Assembly: GCA_963925805.1 (NCBI GenBank)
Contig: CAWUSE010000007.1
Coordinates: 60,060-124,059, forward strand
Direction: 5' to 3'
Origin: UBA10347 sp905182135
GTDB taxonomy: Bacteria; Actinomycetota; Acidimicrobiia; Acidimicrobiales; UBA10347
Length of the DNA: 64,000 nucleotides
Part shown: piece by piece, positions 52,731 to 62,236 of the stretch
How positions within the stretch are numbered: position 1 is the first letter of the stretch
How the letters are laid out: every line of letters begins with the position of its first letter
Program-made: the position numbers and the translations under genes
The notes under the pieces: generated by a model
The model's database searches: none
The model's input: the letters and a program-made list of their open reading frames with translations, nothing else
What the model was told of the DNA's origin: nothing

Positions 52731-53686
52731 CATCTCCTCGCTCCGAACCGTCCAGCGCTCCTGATCCGTTCGCTATGCCCGACGATGGCGACGCCATAGC
52801 GACGCCGGAAGTTGTGCATACAGGCCCTGATGGAGAACCCTTCCGCAGCGGCTTTGTGTCGTTCGTCGGGCGCCCGAACGCTGGCAAGTCAACATTGCTT
52901 AACAAGATCTTGGGATCCAAGGTCGCCATTGTGTCGAACAAGCCGCAGACGACTCGTACCCAGGTCCGCGGCGTCTTGCACAGGCCTGGCATGCAGGTCG
53001 TGTTCGTAGACACGCCGGGTATCCACAAGGCCGTTTCGGCGCTTGGGGCGCGCCTCAACGACAGTGCAACAGCGACGATTGGCGATGTTGACGTTACCTG
53101 TTTGGTGGTGGACGGCCTTGCTCCGTTTGGTCGCGGCGACCAGTTCATAGCCGACAAGATGCCCAAGAATTCGATCGTGATAATCAACAAGGTCGATCGC
53201 GCCAATCGCGAACAGGTGCTGACGCAACTGGCTGCGACGTCCGATCTCGGATTTGCTGAGTACTTCCCGGTAAGTGCCCAGACTGGCGAGGGCGTTGACG
53301 CTCTCGTCGAATACCTGGTCAGTCGCATACCTGAAGGTCCGCCGTATTACCCCGCAGACATGCTCAGCGACGTCCCCGAGCCAACTCAGGTTGCCGAACT
53401 GGTTCGTGAGCAGCTTTTCATCCATACGCGCCAGGAACTGCCTTACTCCATAGCGACTCGTGTCACCGAGTGGGAATGGCCTCGTATCCGGTGCGAAATT
53501 TTGGTCGAGCGTGACAGCCAGAAGGGCATGGTCATCGGCAAGGGCGGCAGCCTGCTCAAACGCGTTGGCATAGCGGTCCGAGAACAGCTTCCCGAGGGCA
53601 CCTTTATTGAGCTTCATGTCACTGTCGACAAAGACTGGCAGCGCAAGATCGACCGCATCGAGCAGCTTGGTTACGGCGAAAGCTGA
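52727..53686 (+). CDS. era: GTPase Era
   Basis: A 319-residue GTPase that binds the 3' end of 16S rRNA and assists 30S assembly. G1 is GRPNAGKST, G3 DTPG, G4 NKVD, and the C-terminal KH domain reads KGMVIGKGGSLLKRVG. A 30-40-residue N-terminal extension precedes the G domain. The ATG overlaps the CorC-like stop (ATGA). A weak hairpin follows before the convergent helicase gene. Confidence 0.95.
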   Translation: MTSPRSEPSSAPDPFAMPDDGDAIATPEVVHTGPDGEPFRSGFVSFVGRPNAGKSTLLNKILGSKVAIVSNKPQTTRTQVRGVLHRPGMQVVFVDTPGIHKAVSALGARLNDSATATIGDVDVTCLVVDGLAPFGRGDQFIADKMPKNSIVIINKVDRANREQVLTQLAATSDLGFAEYFPVSAQTGEGVDALVEYLVSRIPEGPPYYPADMLSDVPEPTQVAELVREQLFIHTRQELPYSIATRVTEWEWPRIRCEILVERDSQKGMVIGKGGSLLKRVGIAVREQLPEGTFIELHVTVDKDWQRKIDRIEQLGYGES

Positions 53687-53792
53687 CGCTGCGGCGAAAC
53701 TAAAAAGCTAGAGAGCCTGATGCAGTTTCAAGCTGATTCGCGAACCTAGTGAAGGTGGCGAGAAGTGCGTGCGATAGCCCTCGAGCCATAGA

Positions 53793-53813
53793 ATGCACGC
53801 AGGCCGCGTGCAT
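53793..53813. terminator. hairpin between convergent era and dinG-like genes
   Basis: atgcacgc (53793-53800), loop aggcc, gcgtgcat (53806-53813): a perfect eight-pair stem. No T-run follows, so its terminator role is possible rather than shown. Confidence 0.4.
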
Positions 53814-53825
53814 AGGTGTACTGGT

Positions 53826-55715
53826 CTAGCCGGCGGCTGCGATCTCTGTGAGGCGCTGCAGAGCGATGTCGGGGTCGCTCGTGCGTTCGAAGTCGGGAAG
53901 GGCCTTGATCAGGTCCCACCGATAGGATTTCTTGGTCGCAAGTCGTGAATCCAGCACAGCGACTACGCCGCGGTCGCTCCTTGAACGGATGAGGCGTCCT
54001 GCCCCCTGAGCCAGCATCGTAGATGCCCGAGGCAGGTCGATCAGACGGAACGCATGGCGACCAGCAAGGTCACGGCGAGCAGATAACAACGGGTCATCGG
54101 GACGGGGGAAAGGGAGCCGATCGATCGTGACAAGCGACAATGATGGACCCGGAATATCGATGCCCTGCCAGAAACCGAGCGTCGCGAGTAAGGAGGTCTC
54201 GGGATTTTCCCTGAACTTCTCGATCAACACCGGCTTGGGATAGTCACGCTGCGTCAGGATCGGAGTCTTGATGTATGTCTCGAGGAACTCGGCCGCTGCG
54301 TCCATCATGCGATAGCTCGTGAATAGTCCAAGGGTGCGCCCACCCGCTGCACTCATGAGCTCGACCATGTGGGTCAGCATTGCCTTTTCGTACTCGGGCA
54401 TCCGTGGCTCAGGCAGATGGGTGGCGCAATATAACAGTGCATTGTTGGGATAATCGAATGGGCTTTCGACGTCGATTCGATCGTGGTCGGCTTCCTTGAG
54501 ACCCACGCTGACAGCGGTCGACAAGGGCAGCGTGGCACTCGTCAGGATGACGGTGCGGTCTTTGACGAGCACTGGGCCGAGCATCGCCGCAACGTCGAGT
54601 GGGGCGATTTGCATCGTTGGTTGGCCGCCCGACAGTTCGACCCAGGCAACGTGGGAGTCGTCGGAGACGGACGCTTCGATTAGCTCAGCCAGAAGCGACA
54701 GGCCAGCTTGCTCAGCACGTAGACGCCGAGCGTCGGCGTCGCTGTCTTTGCCTTTGGGTATGGCGCGCAGCTTCTCGACGGCGGTGTTGACCCGGTCTCG
54801 GGCACGGTCAAGCGCAATGGCGATCTCGTCGACACCACCTGTTGGCAGCCGATCGCCGATGTAGGGCTCAAGGGCATCGGAGATGTCATCGCCCACCTCC
54901 CGAATCTTGTCGATCATCTCGGGATCGACCAGGATTCGATCGGCGGCTCGAGCGAACCACCGCATACGAGCGCCGTTGATGCTGGAGCCGAAGCTATTCG
55001 TTGCGATGTCGTCGAGCTGATGAGCCTCGTCGATGACGACGATGTCATGCTCGGGCAAGATGCTCTGTTCGGCGCGCATATCAGTTGCCAACAGGTGGGT
55101 ATTCACCACGATTACGTTGGCTTCGTTGGCACGGTCTCGTGCCAACTCGGCGAAACAATTGTCGCCACTGGGGCAACGTTTACGTCCAGGGCATTCCTTG
55201 CTAGTGACACTGACGGCATTCCAGCTGGCATCACTTGGCTCGAAGTCGAGCTCGGCGCGGTCGCCTCCAGAAGATGTGTCGCTGAATTCGACCAGGCGGT
55301 CGACTTCCTCTTCGTTGTGTGCGCTGGTCCCGGCAAGTGAAAGCTGCGCGTCGTTCGAAAATTCGTTGACTCGTTGCCGGCAAATATAGTTGTTGCGGCC
55401 CTTTAACACCGCCCAGGTAAACGGCTTCTCGAGATGACTACGGAGATGGGGGAGTTCGGCTGAGGCGATTTGATCCTGTAACGCTTTGGTGGCGGTCGCT
55501 ATCACGGTGCGCTTGCCGCTCAGGATTACGGGAAGCAGGTACGCCAGCGACTTACCGGTTCCCGTGCCAGCTTGGGCAATCAGGTGCCGTTCATTTTCGA
55601 TGGCTTCGGCGATAGCGCTCAGCATGTCGATTTGACCCTGGCGACTTTCGCCACCCGACGGCAGGGCAGCAGTCACATGCAGCAGGGCTTCGGCAGCGGT
55701 ATCAGCCAGAGACAT
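53826..55715 (-). CDS. DinG-like ATP-dependent helicase with Fe-S cluster site
   Basis: A 629-residue superfamily 2 helicase of the XPD/DinG group. Walker A AQAGTGTGKSLAYLLP, DEAH box in VVIDEAHQLDD, and four cysteines spread between them (CRQRV, then CPGRKRCPSGDNCF) fit the 4Fe-4S site. Later motifs are QGIDIPGPSLSLVTIDRLPF and AQGAGRLIRS. DinG-like helicases resolve R-loops and forks. I start at ATG 55715; the open frame extends to 55925 across the uppS promoter and is not conserved. Divergent from uppS. Confidence 0.9.
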   Translation of the reverse strand: MSLADTAAEALLHVTAALPSGGESRQGQIDMLSAIAEAIENERHLIAQAGTGTGKSLAYLLPVILSGKRTVIATATKALQDQIASAELPHLRSHLEKPFTWAVLKGRNNYICRQRVNEFSNDAQLSLAGTSAHNEEEVDRLVEFSDTSSGGDRAELDFEPSDASWNAVSVTSKECPGRKRCPSGDNCFAELARDRANEANVIVVNTHLLATDMRAEQSILPEHDIVVIDEAHQLDDIATNSFGSSINGARMRWFARAADRILVDPEMIDKIREVGDDISDALEPYIGDRLPTGGVDEIAIALDRARDRVNTAVEKLRAIPKGKDSDADARRLRAEQAGLSLLAELIEASVSDDSHVAWVELSGGQPTMQIAPLDVAAMLGPVLVKDRTVILTSATLPLSTAVSVGLKEADHDRIDVESPFDYPNNALLYCATHLPEPRMPEYEKAMLTHMVELMSAAGGRTLGLFTSYRMMDAAAEFLETYIKTPILTQRDYPKPVLIEKFRENPETSLLATLGFWQGIDIPGPSLSLVTIDRLPFPRPDDPLLSARRDLAGRHAFRLIDLPRASTMLAQGAGRLIRSRSDRGVVAVLDSRLATKKSYRWDLIKALPDFERTSDPDIALQRLTEIAAAG

Positions 55716-55809
55716 AGCCCGTGACGTTACCGGTTGAGGTGCGGGCGAAGAGGGAGGGTTCCTGGTGGGATTCCCTCGGTCGGGCTCCATCGCGGTGTAG
55801 ACAAGGGAG

Positions 55810-56535
55810 GTGCGAGAGACCGCAGCGCTGTCCAGCGTTGATCCCAACGACGTTCCATCACATATTGCCGCGATCATGGACGGCAATGGACGGTGGGCTA
55901 CTGCACGCGGGTTGCCCAGGACCAAGGGTCACGAAGCGGGCGAAGACGCCTTGTTCGAAGCCGTCGAGGGCTGCCTCGCCGTTGGCGTCAGCTGGCTGAC
56001 GGTGTATGCGTTTTCTACCGAGAACTGGCGACGGCCAAAGGACGAAGTCAAGTTCCTGCTCAACTTCAACCGAGATTTGTTGCGACGTCGCCGCGATGAA
56101 CTAAACGAGCGCGGCGTGCGCATCCGATTTATTGGCCGCCGTAATTGGCGAGTGCCTCGAGGCGTACTCCGTGAGATGGAAGACGCCGAACAGCTCACCA
56201 GGAGTAACCGCAAACTCACACTGAATATTGCATTCAACTATGGCGGCCGCGCCGAGTTGGTTGATGCCGTGAGCTCCATCGTTGACAGTGGGGTACGCGC
56301 CGACAGGGTCAACGAAGCCTTGATAGCTAAACATCTGTATGACCCATCGATGCCGGACCCTGAACTCATGATTCGCACATCGGGCGAGAGCCGAGTGTCA
56401 AACTTCCTCATGTGGCAGTTGGCTTATACTGAGATGATTTTTAGTGATGTCTTGTGGCCTGACTTCACTCGTGACCACGTCTATGGAGCGATCAAGGAAT
56501 ATCAGCACCGCAATCGTCGTTTTGGTGCATTGTGA
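55810..56535 (+). CDS. uppS: isoprenyl transferase, undecaprenyl diphosphate synthase type
   Basis: A 241-residue cis-prenyltransferase with the catalytic HIAAIMDGNGRWATARGLPR, VYAFSTENWRRP, LNIAFNYGGRAELVDA and LMIRTSGESRVSNFLMWQLAYTE, all family motifs. It extends farnesyl diphosphate to the C50-C55 lipid carrier. The GTG 55810 start has AGGGAG immediately upstream, spaced tightly. RecO follows with a GTGA overlap. Confidence 0.93.
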   Translation: MRETAALSSVDPNDVPSHIAAIMDGNGRWATARGLPRTKGHEAGEDALFEAVEGCLAVGVSWLTVYAFSTENWRRPKDEVKFLLNFNRDLLRRRRDELNERGVRIRFIGRRNWRVPRGVLREMEDAEQLTRSNRKLTLNIAFNYGGRAELVDAVSSIVDSGVRADRVNEALIAKHLYDPSMPDPELMIRTSGESRVSNFLMWQLAYTEMIFSDVLWPDFTRDHVYGAIKEYQHRNRRFGAL

Positions 56536-57272
56536 GCATCACCTCCATCGGTTCGAATCGGCTCGAGCGCACGTATCGCACGAACGCCGTCGTTATCCGC
56601 ACGTACAAGTCGGGTGAAGCCGACCGCATCGTGGTGCTGATGACCGAGGCTGAAGGCAAGGTCCGAGCAGTCGCCAAAGGTGCACGCAAGTCCAAGCGCA
56701 CAGCCGCATTGCTGGACTCTCTTGCCCATGTCGATGTGCAGTTGTATCGAGGGAAGGGCGACCTGGACACCGTGACCCAGGTACAAGCCATCGATACGTT
56801 TGGTTCGATTCGCGGCGATCTCGACAAGTTCACTCGGGCGGCGTCATTTGTAGAAGCTGTTGACCATGTGACCCCTGATCGTGAACCCCACGATCGGCTC
56901 TACCGCATGCTGGTCGGAGCACTTCGCACCGTCGATGGCGCTAACCACACACTCACGTCGGCTGGATTCTTCCTGAAGTTGTTAGCGCTCGAGGGCCTCG
57001 CCCCGGTGCTAGATCGTTGTGTGAGCTGTGGCGAGACCGAGTCACTGGTGTCGTTCGACCCAATCAACTGCGGCACGCGTTGTGCTTCGTGCCGTAGTGG
57101 TATCCCGTTAAGCGACGAGGGAATTCGTATCTGCCGCTTGATCCTGAACGGCGGGCTTGCGGCAGCGTTGAAGCTGCCCGAGAGCCCAGTATTTGAGGAC
57201 GTGAATCATCTTGCTGCGACCATGCTGGAGCACCAGACCGAACGCAGGCTGAAGTCCCTGTCAACGATCTGA
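56532..57272 (+). CDS. recO: DNA repair protein RecO
   Basis: A 246-residue protein with the OB-fold N-terminus (AVVIRTYKSGEADRIVVLMT and AKGARKSKRTAALLD) and a zinc-binding CVSCGE...CASC in the C-terminal half. RecO loads RecA with RecF and RecR. GTG 56532 overlaps the uppS stop, so the two are coupled. A structured leader for glyS follows. Confidence 0.93.
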   Translation: MSITSIGSNRLERTYRTNAVVIRTYKSGEADRIVVLMTEAEGKVRAVAKGARKSKRTAALLDSLAHVDVQLYRGKGDLDTVTQVQAIDTFGSIRGDLDKFTRAASFVEAVDHVTPDREPHDRLYRMLVGALRTVDGANHTLTSAGFFLKLLALEGLAPVLDRCVSCGETESLVSFDPINCGTRCASCRSGIPLSDEGIRICRLILNGGLAAALKLPESPVFEDVNHLAATMLEHQTERRLKSLSTI

Positions 57273-57507
57273 AGCAAAGGTCGGCGCAGTGTGTCGGGAT
57301 TGGAGACAGACCAGTCGCGGTAGAGGGAAGCGCTGCCGGCGGTCTGTGTCGTACTGCGTTCGATCATCAGCCAAGGCGACCGGGCCGAGGTCGCTGAGAG
57401 GTTCAGCGGTCGTGCAACGAATCAGTAGCCGACCAGCTGAGAGAGGGTGGTAGGCGCCCTGGAAACGTCCCGTGGATCATCAACCCGGGTGAGTACGCTC
57501 TCTCATC
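57273..57507 (+). promoter_or_regulatory. structured leader of glyS, T-box-like
   Basis: Between recO and glyS lies a 235-base leader. Its AGGGTGGTA (57444-57452) and CGTCCC (57466-57471) resemble the T-box AGGGUGGNACCGCG and the 3' arm of the antiterminator; the ACC is replaced by AGG, so the match is partial. An alternative helix, tgagagag (57438-57445) with ctctctca (57498-57505), overlaps this element and ends two bases before the ATG, as a sequestering stem might. A hairpin gcgacc-gggccga-ggtcgc, with a Gly codon GGC in the loop, lies upstream. The tRNA-Gly discriminator is usually U, which would want UGGA rather than UGGU; this weakens the case. Confidence 0.4.
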
Positions 57508-58842
57508 ATGTCTGAGAACGTAACGTCGCTTGTTGAAGGCGACTTGATGGAGAAGATTGTCAACCTGTCGAAGCGTCGCGGCTTCGCCTTCCAGTCGGCT
57601 GACATTTATGGCGGTAGTCGTTCCACCTACGACTACGGCCCGATCGGCGTTCTGTTGCTTCGCAACATCAAGGACTTCTGGTGGCGGACCATGGTGCAGC
57701 TCCGCCATGACGTCGTTGGTATCGATGCCGCAATCATTGGCCCACCGGCGGTGTTCGAAGCCTCGGGTCACTTGGCAAACTTCAGTGACCCACTCGTCGA
57801 ATGCCGCGAATGCAACGAGCGCTTTCGTGTCGATCAACTTGAAGATGCCAACGTATGCCTGAACTGTAAGAGCGAGAACTCGTTTACCGAGGCCAAAGAG
57901 TTCAACCTGATGTTCAAGACCCACGCTGGTCCTGTTGAGGGTTCTGGGAACGAGGTCTTTTTACGCCCTGAAACTGCGCAAGGCATGTTCACTAATTTCA
58001 TGAACGTGCAGCAAACCACCCGCAAGAAGCCGCCGTTCGGTATTGCCCAGATCGGCAAGAGCTTCCGCAACGAGATCACACCGCGCAACTTTGTTTTCCG
58101 TACTCGTGAGTTTGAGCAGATGGAGATGGAGTTTTTTGTTCCGCCTAACGAGGCTCAGGAGTGGTACGAGTATTGGCGTAACGAGCGTTACCAGTGGTAC
58201 ATCGATCTGGGCATTCCAGAGTCGCTGCTGATGATGCGCGATCACGACGAAGACGAACTTTCGCACTACTCGACGGGCACAGCTGATGTTGAGTTCATGT
58301 TCCCATGGGGCTGGGGTGAGCTAGAGGGCATCGCCAACAGAGGCGACTTTGATCTGAAGCAACATGCTGAGCACAGTGGCGCTCGCATCGAGTACTTCGA
58401 CCAAGCAAACAACGAGCGGTACGTGCCGCACGTCATCGAGCCTGCCGCAGGTGCGACTCGTGCGTGGCTAGCGTTCCTCGTGGCGGCCTATCACGAAGAG
58501 ACCGTGAATGACGATGTGCGCACGGTGCTTAAGCTCGACCATCGCTTGGCGCCCTATCAGGTTGCGGTGCTGCCTCTGTCTAAGAAGGACGAACTCATCG
58601 CTCCGTGCGAGGAGATCCTGGCGATGCTGCAACCGCATTACATGGTTGACTACGACATCACGCAGGCGATCGGCAAGCGGTATCGCCGCCAAGACGAAAT
58701 CGGTACGCCATTGTGCATTACGGTTGACTTCGACACGCTCGAAGACAATGCAGTGACGGTTCGCGATCGCGACACGATGGAACAGGTCCGAGTTCCGATC
58801 GATGGCCTGCGCGATCTACTATCTCAGCGGTTGCCTGCATGA
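57508..58842 (+). CDS. glyS: glycyl-tRNA synthetase, class II dimeric type
   Basis: A 444-residue class II synthetase of the single-chain type. Signatures: KRRGFAFQSADIYGGSRSTYDYGPIGVLLLRN, ETAQGMFTNFMNVQQTTRKKPPFGIAQIGKSFRNEITPRN, and a C-terminal anticodon-binding domain. A C-x2-C pair twice (CRECNERF, CLNCKSEN) suggests a zinc site. ATG 57508 lies at the end of the structured leader. Confidence 0.95.
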   Translation: MSENVTSLVEGDLMEKIVNLSKRRGFAFQSADIYGGSRSTYDYGPIGVLLLRNIKDFWWRTMVQLRHDVVGIDAAIIGPPAVFEASGHLANFSDPLVECRECNERFRVDQLEDANVCLNCKSENSFTEAKEFNLMFKTHAGPVEGSGNEVFLRPETAQGMFTNFMNVQQTTRKKPPFGIAQIGKSFRNEITPRNFVFRTREFEQMEMEFFVPPNEAQEWYEYWRNERYQWYIDLGIPESLLMMRDHDEDELSHYSTGTADVEFMFPWGWGELEGIANRGDFDLKQHAEHSGARIEYFDQANNERYVPHVIEPAAGATRAWLAFLVAAYHEETVNDDVRTVLKLDHRLAPYQVAVLPLSKKDELIAPCEEILAMLQPHYMVDYDITQAIGKRYRRQDEIGTPLCITVDFDTLEDNAVTVRDRDTMEQVRVPIDGLRDLLSQRLPA

Positions 58843-58863
58843 GGCAACCCGTTCCGGGGATAC

Positions 58864-60438
58864 ATGAACATCGAAGAAGCGGTAGCGGCAGTGGCAGCGG
58901 GGACGCTCACCGAACATGAAGCTGTCATGGCGGTTTCGCCAACGGTGGTCGAGGCAGCACTTCATGCCCAGTTCGATGGCCGTGGAACCGCGATAGCGAC
59001 GGGTATTGGTGCCTCACCCGGTGCAGCCGTGGGCCAGGTCTACTTCGATGTTGAAGGCTGCCTCGATGGCGCTGACCGCGGCGAGTTAGTCATTTTGGCA
59101 TCCAACGAGACATCGCCCGCTGACGAGATTGCCATGCGTATGGCCGAGGGCATCATCACCGCCAAGGGCGGCATTGCCAGCCATGCGGCCGTGGTCGCAC
59201 GAGGTTGGGGGATTCCGGCGGTATGCGGCGCAAACTCGTTGACGTTCAGCGATGGCCTGATGCACACTGGCGGTGAGACGATTGCTGCCGGTGACACCAT
59301 CTCGCTCGATGGAGGGACAGGCGAGATTTTCCTGGGCGACCTGGTCGTTCGAGGAGGGGGAGGCAGCGACGCGCTCGACACGCTGTTGGGCTGGGCCGAC
59401 GCTATCCGCTCTGACAAGGTCGGCATCAGGGCTAATGCCGACAGTGCCGCGGATGCGCTCCAAGCGCGATCACTTGGCGCCGAAGGTATTGGTTTGTGTC
59501 GAACTGAGCACATGTTCTTGGGCGAACGTCTGCCGTTGGTTCAGAACGTGATTTTGGCCGCCAACGATCAGGCAGCGGCTCGTGCATTGGATGCGCTTGG
59601 TGAGATGCAGCGCAGCGATTTTGTTGAGCTGCTCGAAGCGATGGACGGACTGCCGGTCACGATCCGTTTGCTTGACCCTCCAATGCACGAATTTCTCCCT
59701 GACGCCACTGAACTTGCCGTTGCTGAGGCCATGGGCACGCTTGACGCGCACGGCGCTGCGCTCGCCACTGCAGTGCATCACTGGAGCGAACAGAACCCCA
59801 TGCTTGGTACCCGCGGCGTCCGGTTAGCCATCGTTCGCGACGGCCTCTATCGCATGCAAGTTCGCTCGATTCTGCGGGCTATCGCAGAACGTACGGCAGC
59901 CGGTGGGACCCCCATCGTCGGGATCATGATTCCGCTCGTTTCCGACGTAGCCGAGCTCGAGATGGTCAAGGCGTGGATTGCCGAAGAACTGGAAACGGTT
60001 GATCCGGACACTCTCGGCGAAATCCTAGTTGGCACCATGATCGAGACGCCTCGTGCGGCACTCACCGCATCGCAACTTGCGCCCGTTGCCGAGTTTTTTT
60101 CATTCGGGACGAATGACCTGACCCAACTCACCTGGGGCTTCAGTCGCGATGATGTCGAAGCTCGAGTGATCAGCCGTTACCAAGACCTGGGCATTCTGGA
60201 TGCCAACCCGTTCGAGCGCTTGGACCGCATCGGCGTGGGCGCGTTGGTCGCGAGCGCTATCGCCAGCGGTCGCGAGGCCAACCCTGATCTCGAGATCGGT
60301 GTGTGCGGTGAGCATGGCGGTGACCCGAGCTCGATCGAGTTCTTCGTAGGCGTAGGAATCGACTATGTCTCGTGCAGCCCCTACCGTGTGCCAATAGCGC
60401 GTCTTGCGCTCGCCCAAGCGATTGGGGTTGGCGACTAG
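58864..60438 (+). CDS. truncated pyruvate-phosphate dikinase-like protein: phosphohistidine plus PEP domains
   Basis: A 524-residue protein equal to the C-terminal part of PPDK. It opens with EEAVAAVAAGTLTEHEAVM, the tail of the nucleotide domain, then the swivelling phosphohistidine domain with His107 in KGGIASHAAVVARGWGIPAV, then the PEP/pyruvate TIM barrel ending in IGVCGEHGGDPSSIEFF and DYVSCSPYRVPIARLALAQA. The ATP-grasp half (about 350-400 residues) is missing. Either that half is made elsewhere as a separate chain, or this protein uses another phosphate donor. It lies between glyS and dnaG, 21 bases after glyS. Confidence 0.85.
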   Translation: MNIEEAVAAVAAGTLTEHEAVMAVSPTVVEAALHAQFDGRGTAIATGIGASPGAAVGQVYFDVEGCLDGADRGELVILASNETSPADEIAMRMAEGIITAKGGIASHAAVVARGWGIPAVCGANSLTFSDGLMHTGGETIAAGDTISLDGGTGEIFLGDLVVRGGGGSDALDTLLGWADAIRSDKVGIRANADSAADALQARSLGAEGIGLCRTEHMFLGERLPLVQNVILAANDQAAARALDALGEMQRSDFVELLEAMDGLPVTIRLLDPPMHEFLPDATELAVAEAMGTLDAHGAALATAVHHWSEQNPMLGTRGVRLAIVRDGLYRMQVRSILRAIAERTAAGGTPIVGIMIPLVSDVAELEMVKAWIAEELETVDPDTLGEILVGTMIETPRAALTASQLAPVAEFFSFGTNDLTQLTWGFSRDDVEARVISRYQDLGILDANPFERLDRIGVGALVASAIASGREANPDLEIGVCGEHGGDPSSIEFFVGVGIDYVSCSPYRVPIARLALAQAIGVGD

Positions 60439-60466
60439 GCCAGAAAGGCAGCTGAGTAGAACACGG

Positions 60467-62236
60467 ATGGGTATCGAAGACGAAGACATTGTCCGGGTCC
60501 GCGAAGCGACCGACTTAGCAGACCTCATCAGTTCTCACCTGCAACTCAAACGTGTTGGCCGTCGAAGCGTCGGATTGTGTCCATTTCATAATGAGAAGAC
60601 GCCGTCATTCAACGTGAATGCAGAGCTGGGCTTCTACAAGTGTTTTGGTTGTGGCAAGAGTGGCGATGCCATCACATTCGTGCGCGAGATCGAACATTTG
60701 GACTTCGTTGGCGCCGTCGAGATGCTGGCGAATAAGGCCGGCATACAACTGCGCTATACCAACGAGAACGAGGGTGTGCATCGCAAGAAGCGCAGCGAAC
60801 TGACCGACGCAGTCGAAAAGGCAGCGGACTGGTATCACGAGCGGCTGCTGTCGTCTCCAGACGCCGCTCAGGCGCGCGGCTATTTACGGGCGCGTGGACT
60901 GACCGGCGAGCAGGTTCGTAAGTACAAGATTGGGTGGGCTCCAGATGACTGGGATCTGCTTTATCGTGCGATCAAGGTCAAGCAAGAGACCTTTGTCAGC
61001 TGCGGGCTCGGCTTCGTCAACAAGGCCAACCGGGTGCAGGATCACTTTCGAGCGCGAGTGCTGTTCCCGATTTATGATGTGAACGGATCTGCGGTTGGCT
61101 TTGGCGGTCGGGTCATGCCAAATGGCGATGGCCCTAAATACAAGAACTCGTTCGATTCGACGATCTACAACAAGAGTCGTTTGCTGTACGGCCTACATCT
61201 GGCCAAGGACGAAATCGTCCGCATGGACGAGTCGATTGTGTGCGAGGGCTACACCGATGTGGTCGGTTTCGCCGATGTTGGCATCGAGCGGTCCGTCGCT
61301 ACCTGCGGCACGTCCTTGACCGAGGATCACATTCGCATGCTGAAACGTTTTGGGCGCCGCATTGTGCTTGCGTTCGACGCTGACGCTGCTGGTCAGGCTG
61401 CTGCCGAACGAATCTACGAATGGGAACGTGTACTCGAAGTTGACGTAGCGGTGGCCAAACTGCCCGACGGCGTGGATCCGGCCGACTTGGCAGCGAGGGA
61501 CCCGGATGCGCTCCGAGCAGCGATCGATGAAGCGGTGCCGTTTCTTGGCTTCAGGCTTGGGCGGGCACTCGCTGCCGGTGACCTGAGCACACCCGAGGGC
61601 CGAGCGCGAACTGCTGAACGAGCGGTCAGCGTTGTGCGAGAGCACCCCAGTGATCTGGTACGTGATCAGTATTTGATGCAGGTGGCCGATACCTGCCAGG
61701 TAGCGGTGGACCGGCTGCGAGAGATGCTCAAACGGCCAGCGCCCGTCGTCGAAGAACAGCGCTGGGTGTCAAACCGGCCAAGTGAATACGAAGCGCCGCC
61801 GCAGATTGTTCGCATTGTCGATAACACAGACAGCCGTATGTTGCTGTTGTGCCTGCACCGCCCAGAGACCGTGCCCGCCTACGTCACCCCAGAGATGTTT
61901 GCTGACCCTGCGCTGCGGTCCGTCTTTCTTGAACTGCTCGACAATTCGACCGATGACCTTGCTGGGCTCATCGAGGTGCTGTCGCCAACAACTGCTGAAG
62001 CCCTGGGTCAACTTGCGGTTATGGACGAACCAAGCGCAGATCCAGAACGAATCGTTGGCCATTTCTTGCACGATGCAGCGGTACGTCGCGTCGCAGAACT
62101 CCAGTTATTGGCCGAACGAACGGGTGACATAACTCTTATGCCGCTCATTTCTGACATACGTTTACTGATCCCTAAGGTGCGAGCGTCTAGTTTTGACCTC
62201 ACGGTTGCGGCTGGGTTGGTACCATTACTCGGGTAG
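60467..62236 (+). CDS. dnaG: DNA primase
   Basis: A 589-residue primase with the N-terminal zinc finger CPFHNEKTPSFNV...CFGCGKSGD (CHC2 type) and a Toprim core with CEGYTDVVGFADVG and LAFDADAAGQ. It makes the RNA primers for replication. ATG 60467 is used. Its stop TAG overlaps the next GTG by one base, linking primase to the sigma gene, as in many bacteria (rpsU-dnaG-rpoD operon, here without rpsU). Confidence 0.95.
   Translation: MGIEDEDIVRVREATDLADLISSHLQLKRVGRRSVGLCPFHNEKTPSFNVNAELGFYKCFGCGKSGDAITFVREIEHLDFVGAVEMLANKAGIQLRYTNENEGVHRKKRSELTDAVEKAADWYHERLLSSPDAAQARGYLRARGLTGEQVRKYKIGWAPDDWDLLYRAIKVKQETFVSCGLGFVNKANRVQDHFRARVLFPIYDVNGSAVGFGGRVMPNGDGPKYKNSFDSTIYNKSRLLYGLHLAKDEIVRMDESIVCEGYTDVVGFADVGIERSVATCGTSLTEDHIRMLKRFGRRIVLAFDADAAGQAAAERIYEWERVLEVDVAVAKLPDGVDPADLAARDPDALRAAIDEAVPFLGFRLGRALAAGDLSTPEGRARTAERAVSVVREHPSDLVRDQYLMQVADTCQVAVDRLREMLKRPAPVVEEQRWVSNRPSEYEAPPQIVRIVDNTDSRMLLLCLHRPETVPAYVTPEMFADPALRSVFLELLDNSTDDLAGLIEVLSPTTAEALGQLAVMDEPSADPERIVGHFLHDAAVRRVAELQLLAERTGDITLMPLISDIRLLIPKVRASSFDLTVAAGLVPLLG

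Noticed and set aside
53793..53813. Hairpin after era as a riboswitch or small RNA
   Set aside because: A lone eight-pair stem between convergent genes with no promoter; at best a terminator.
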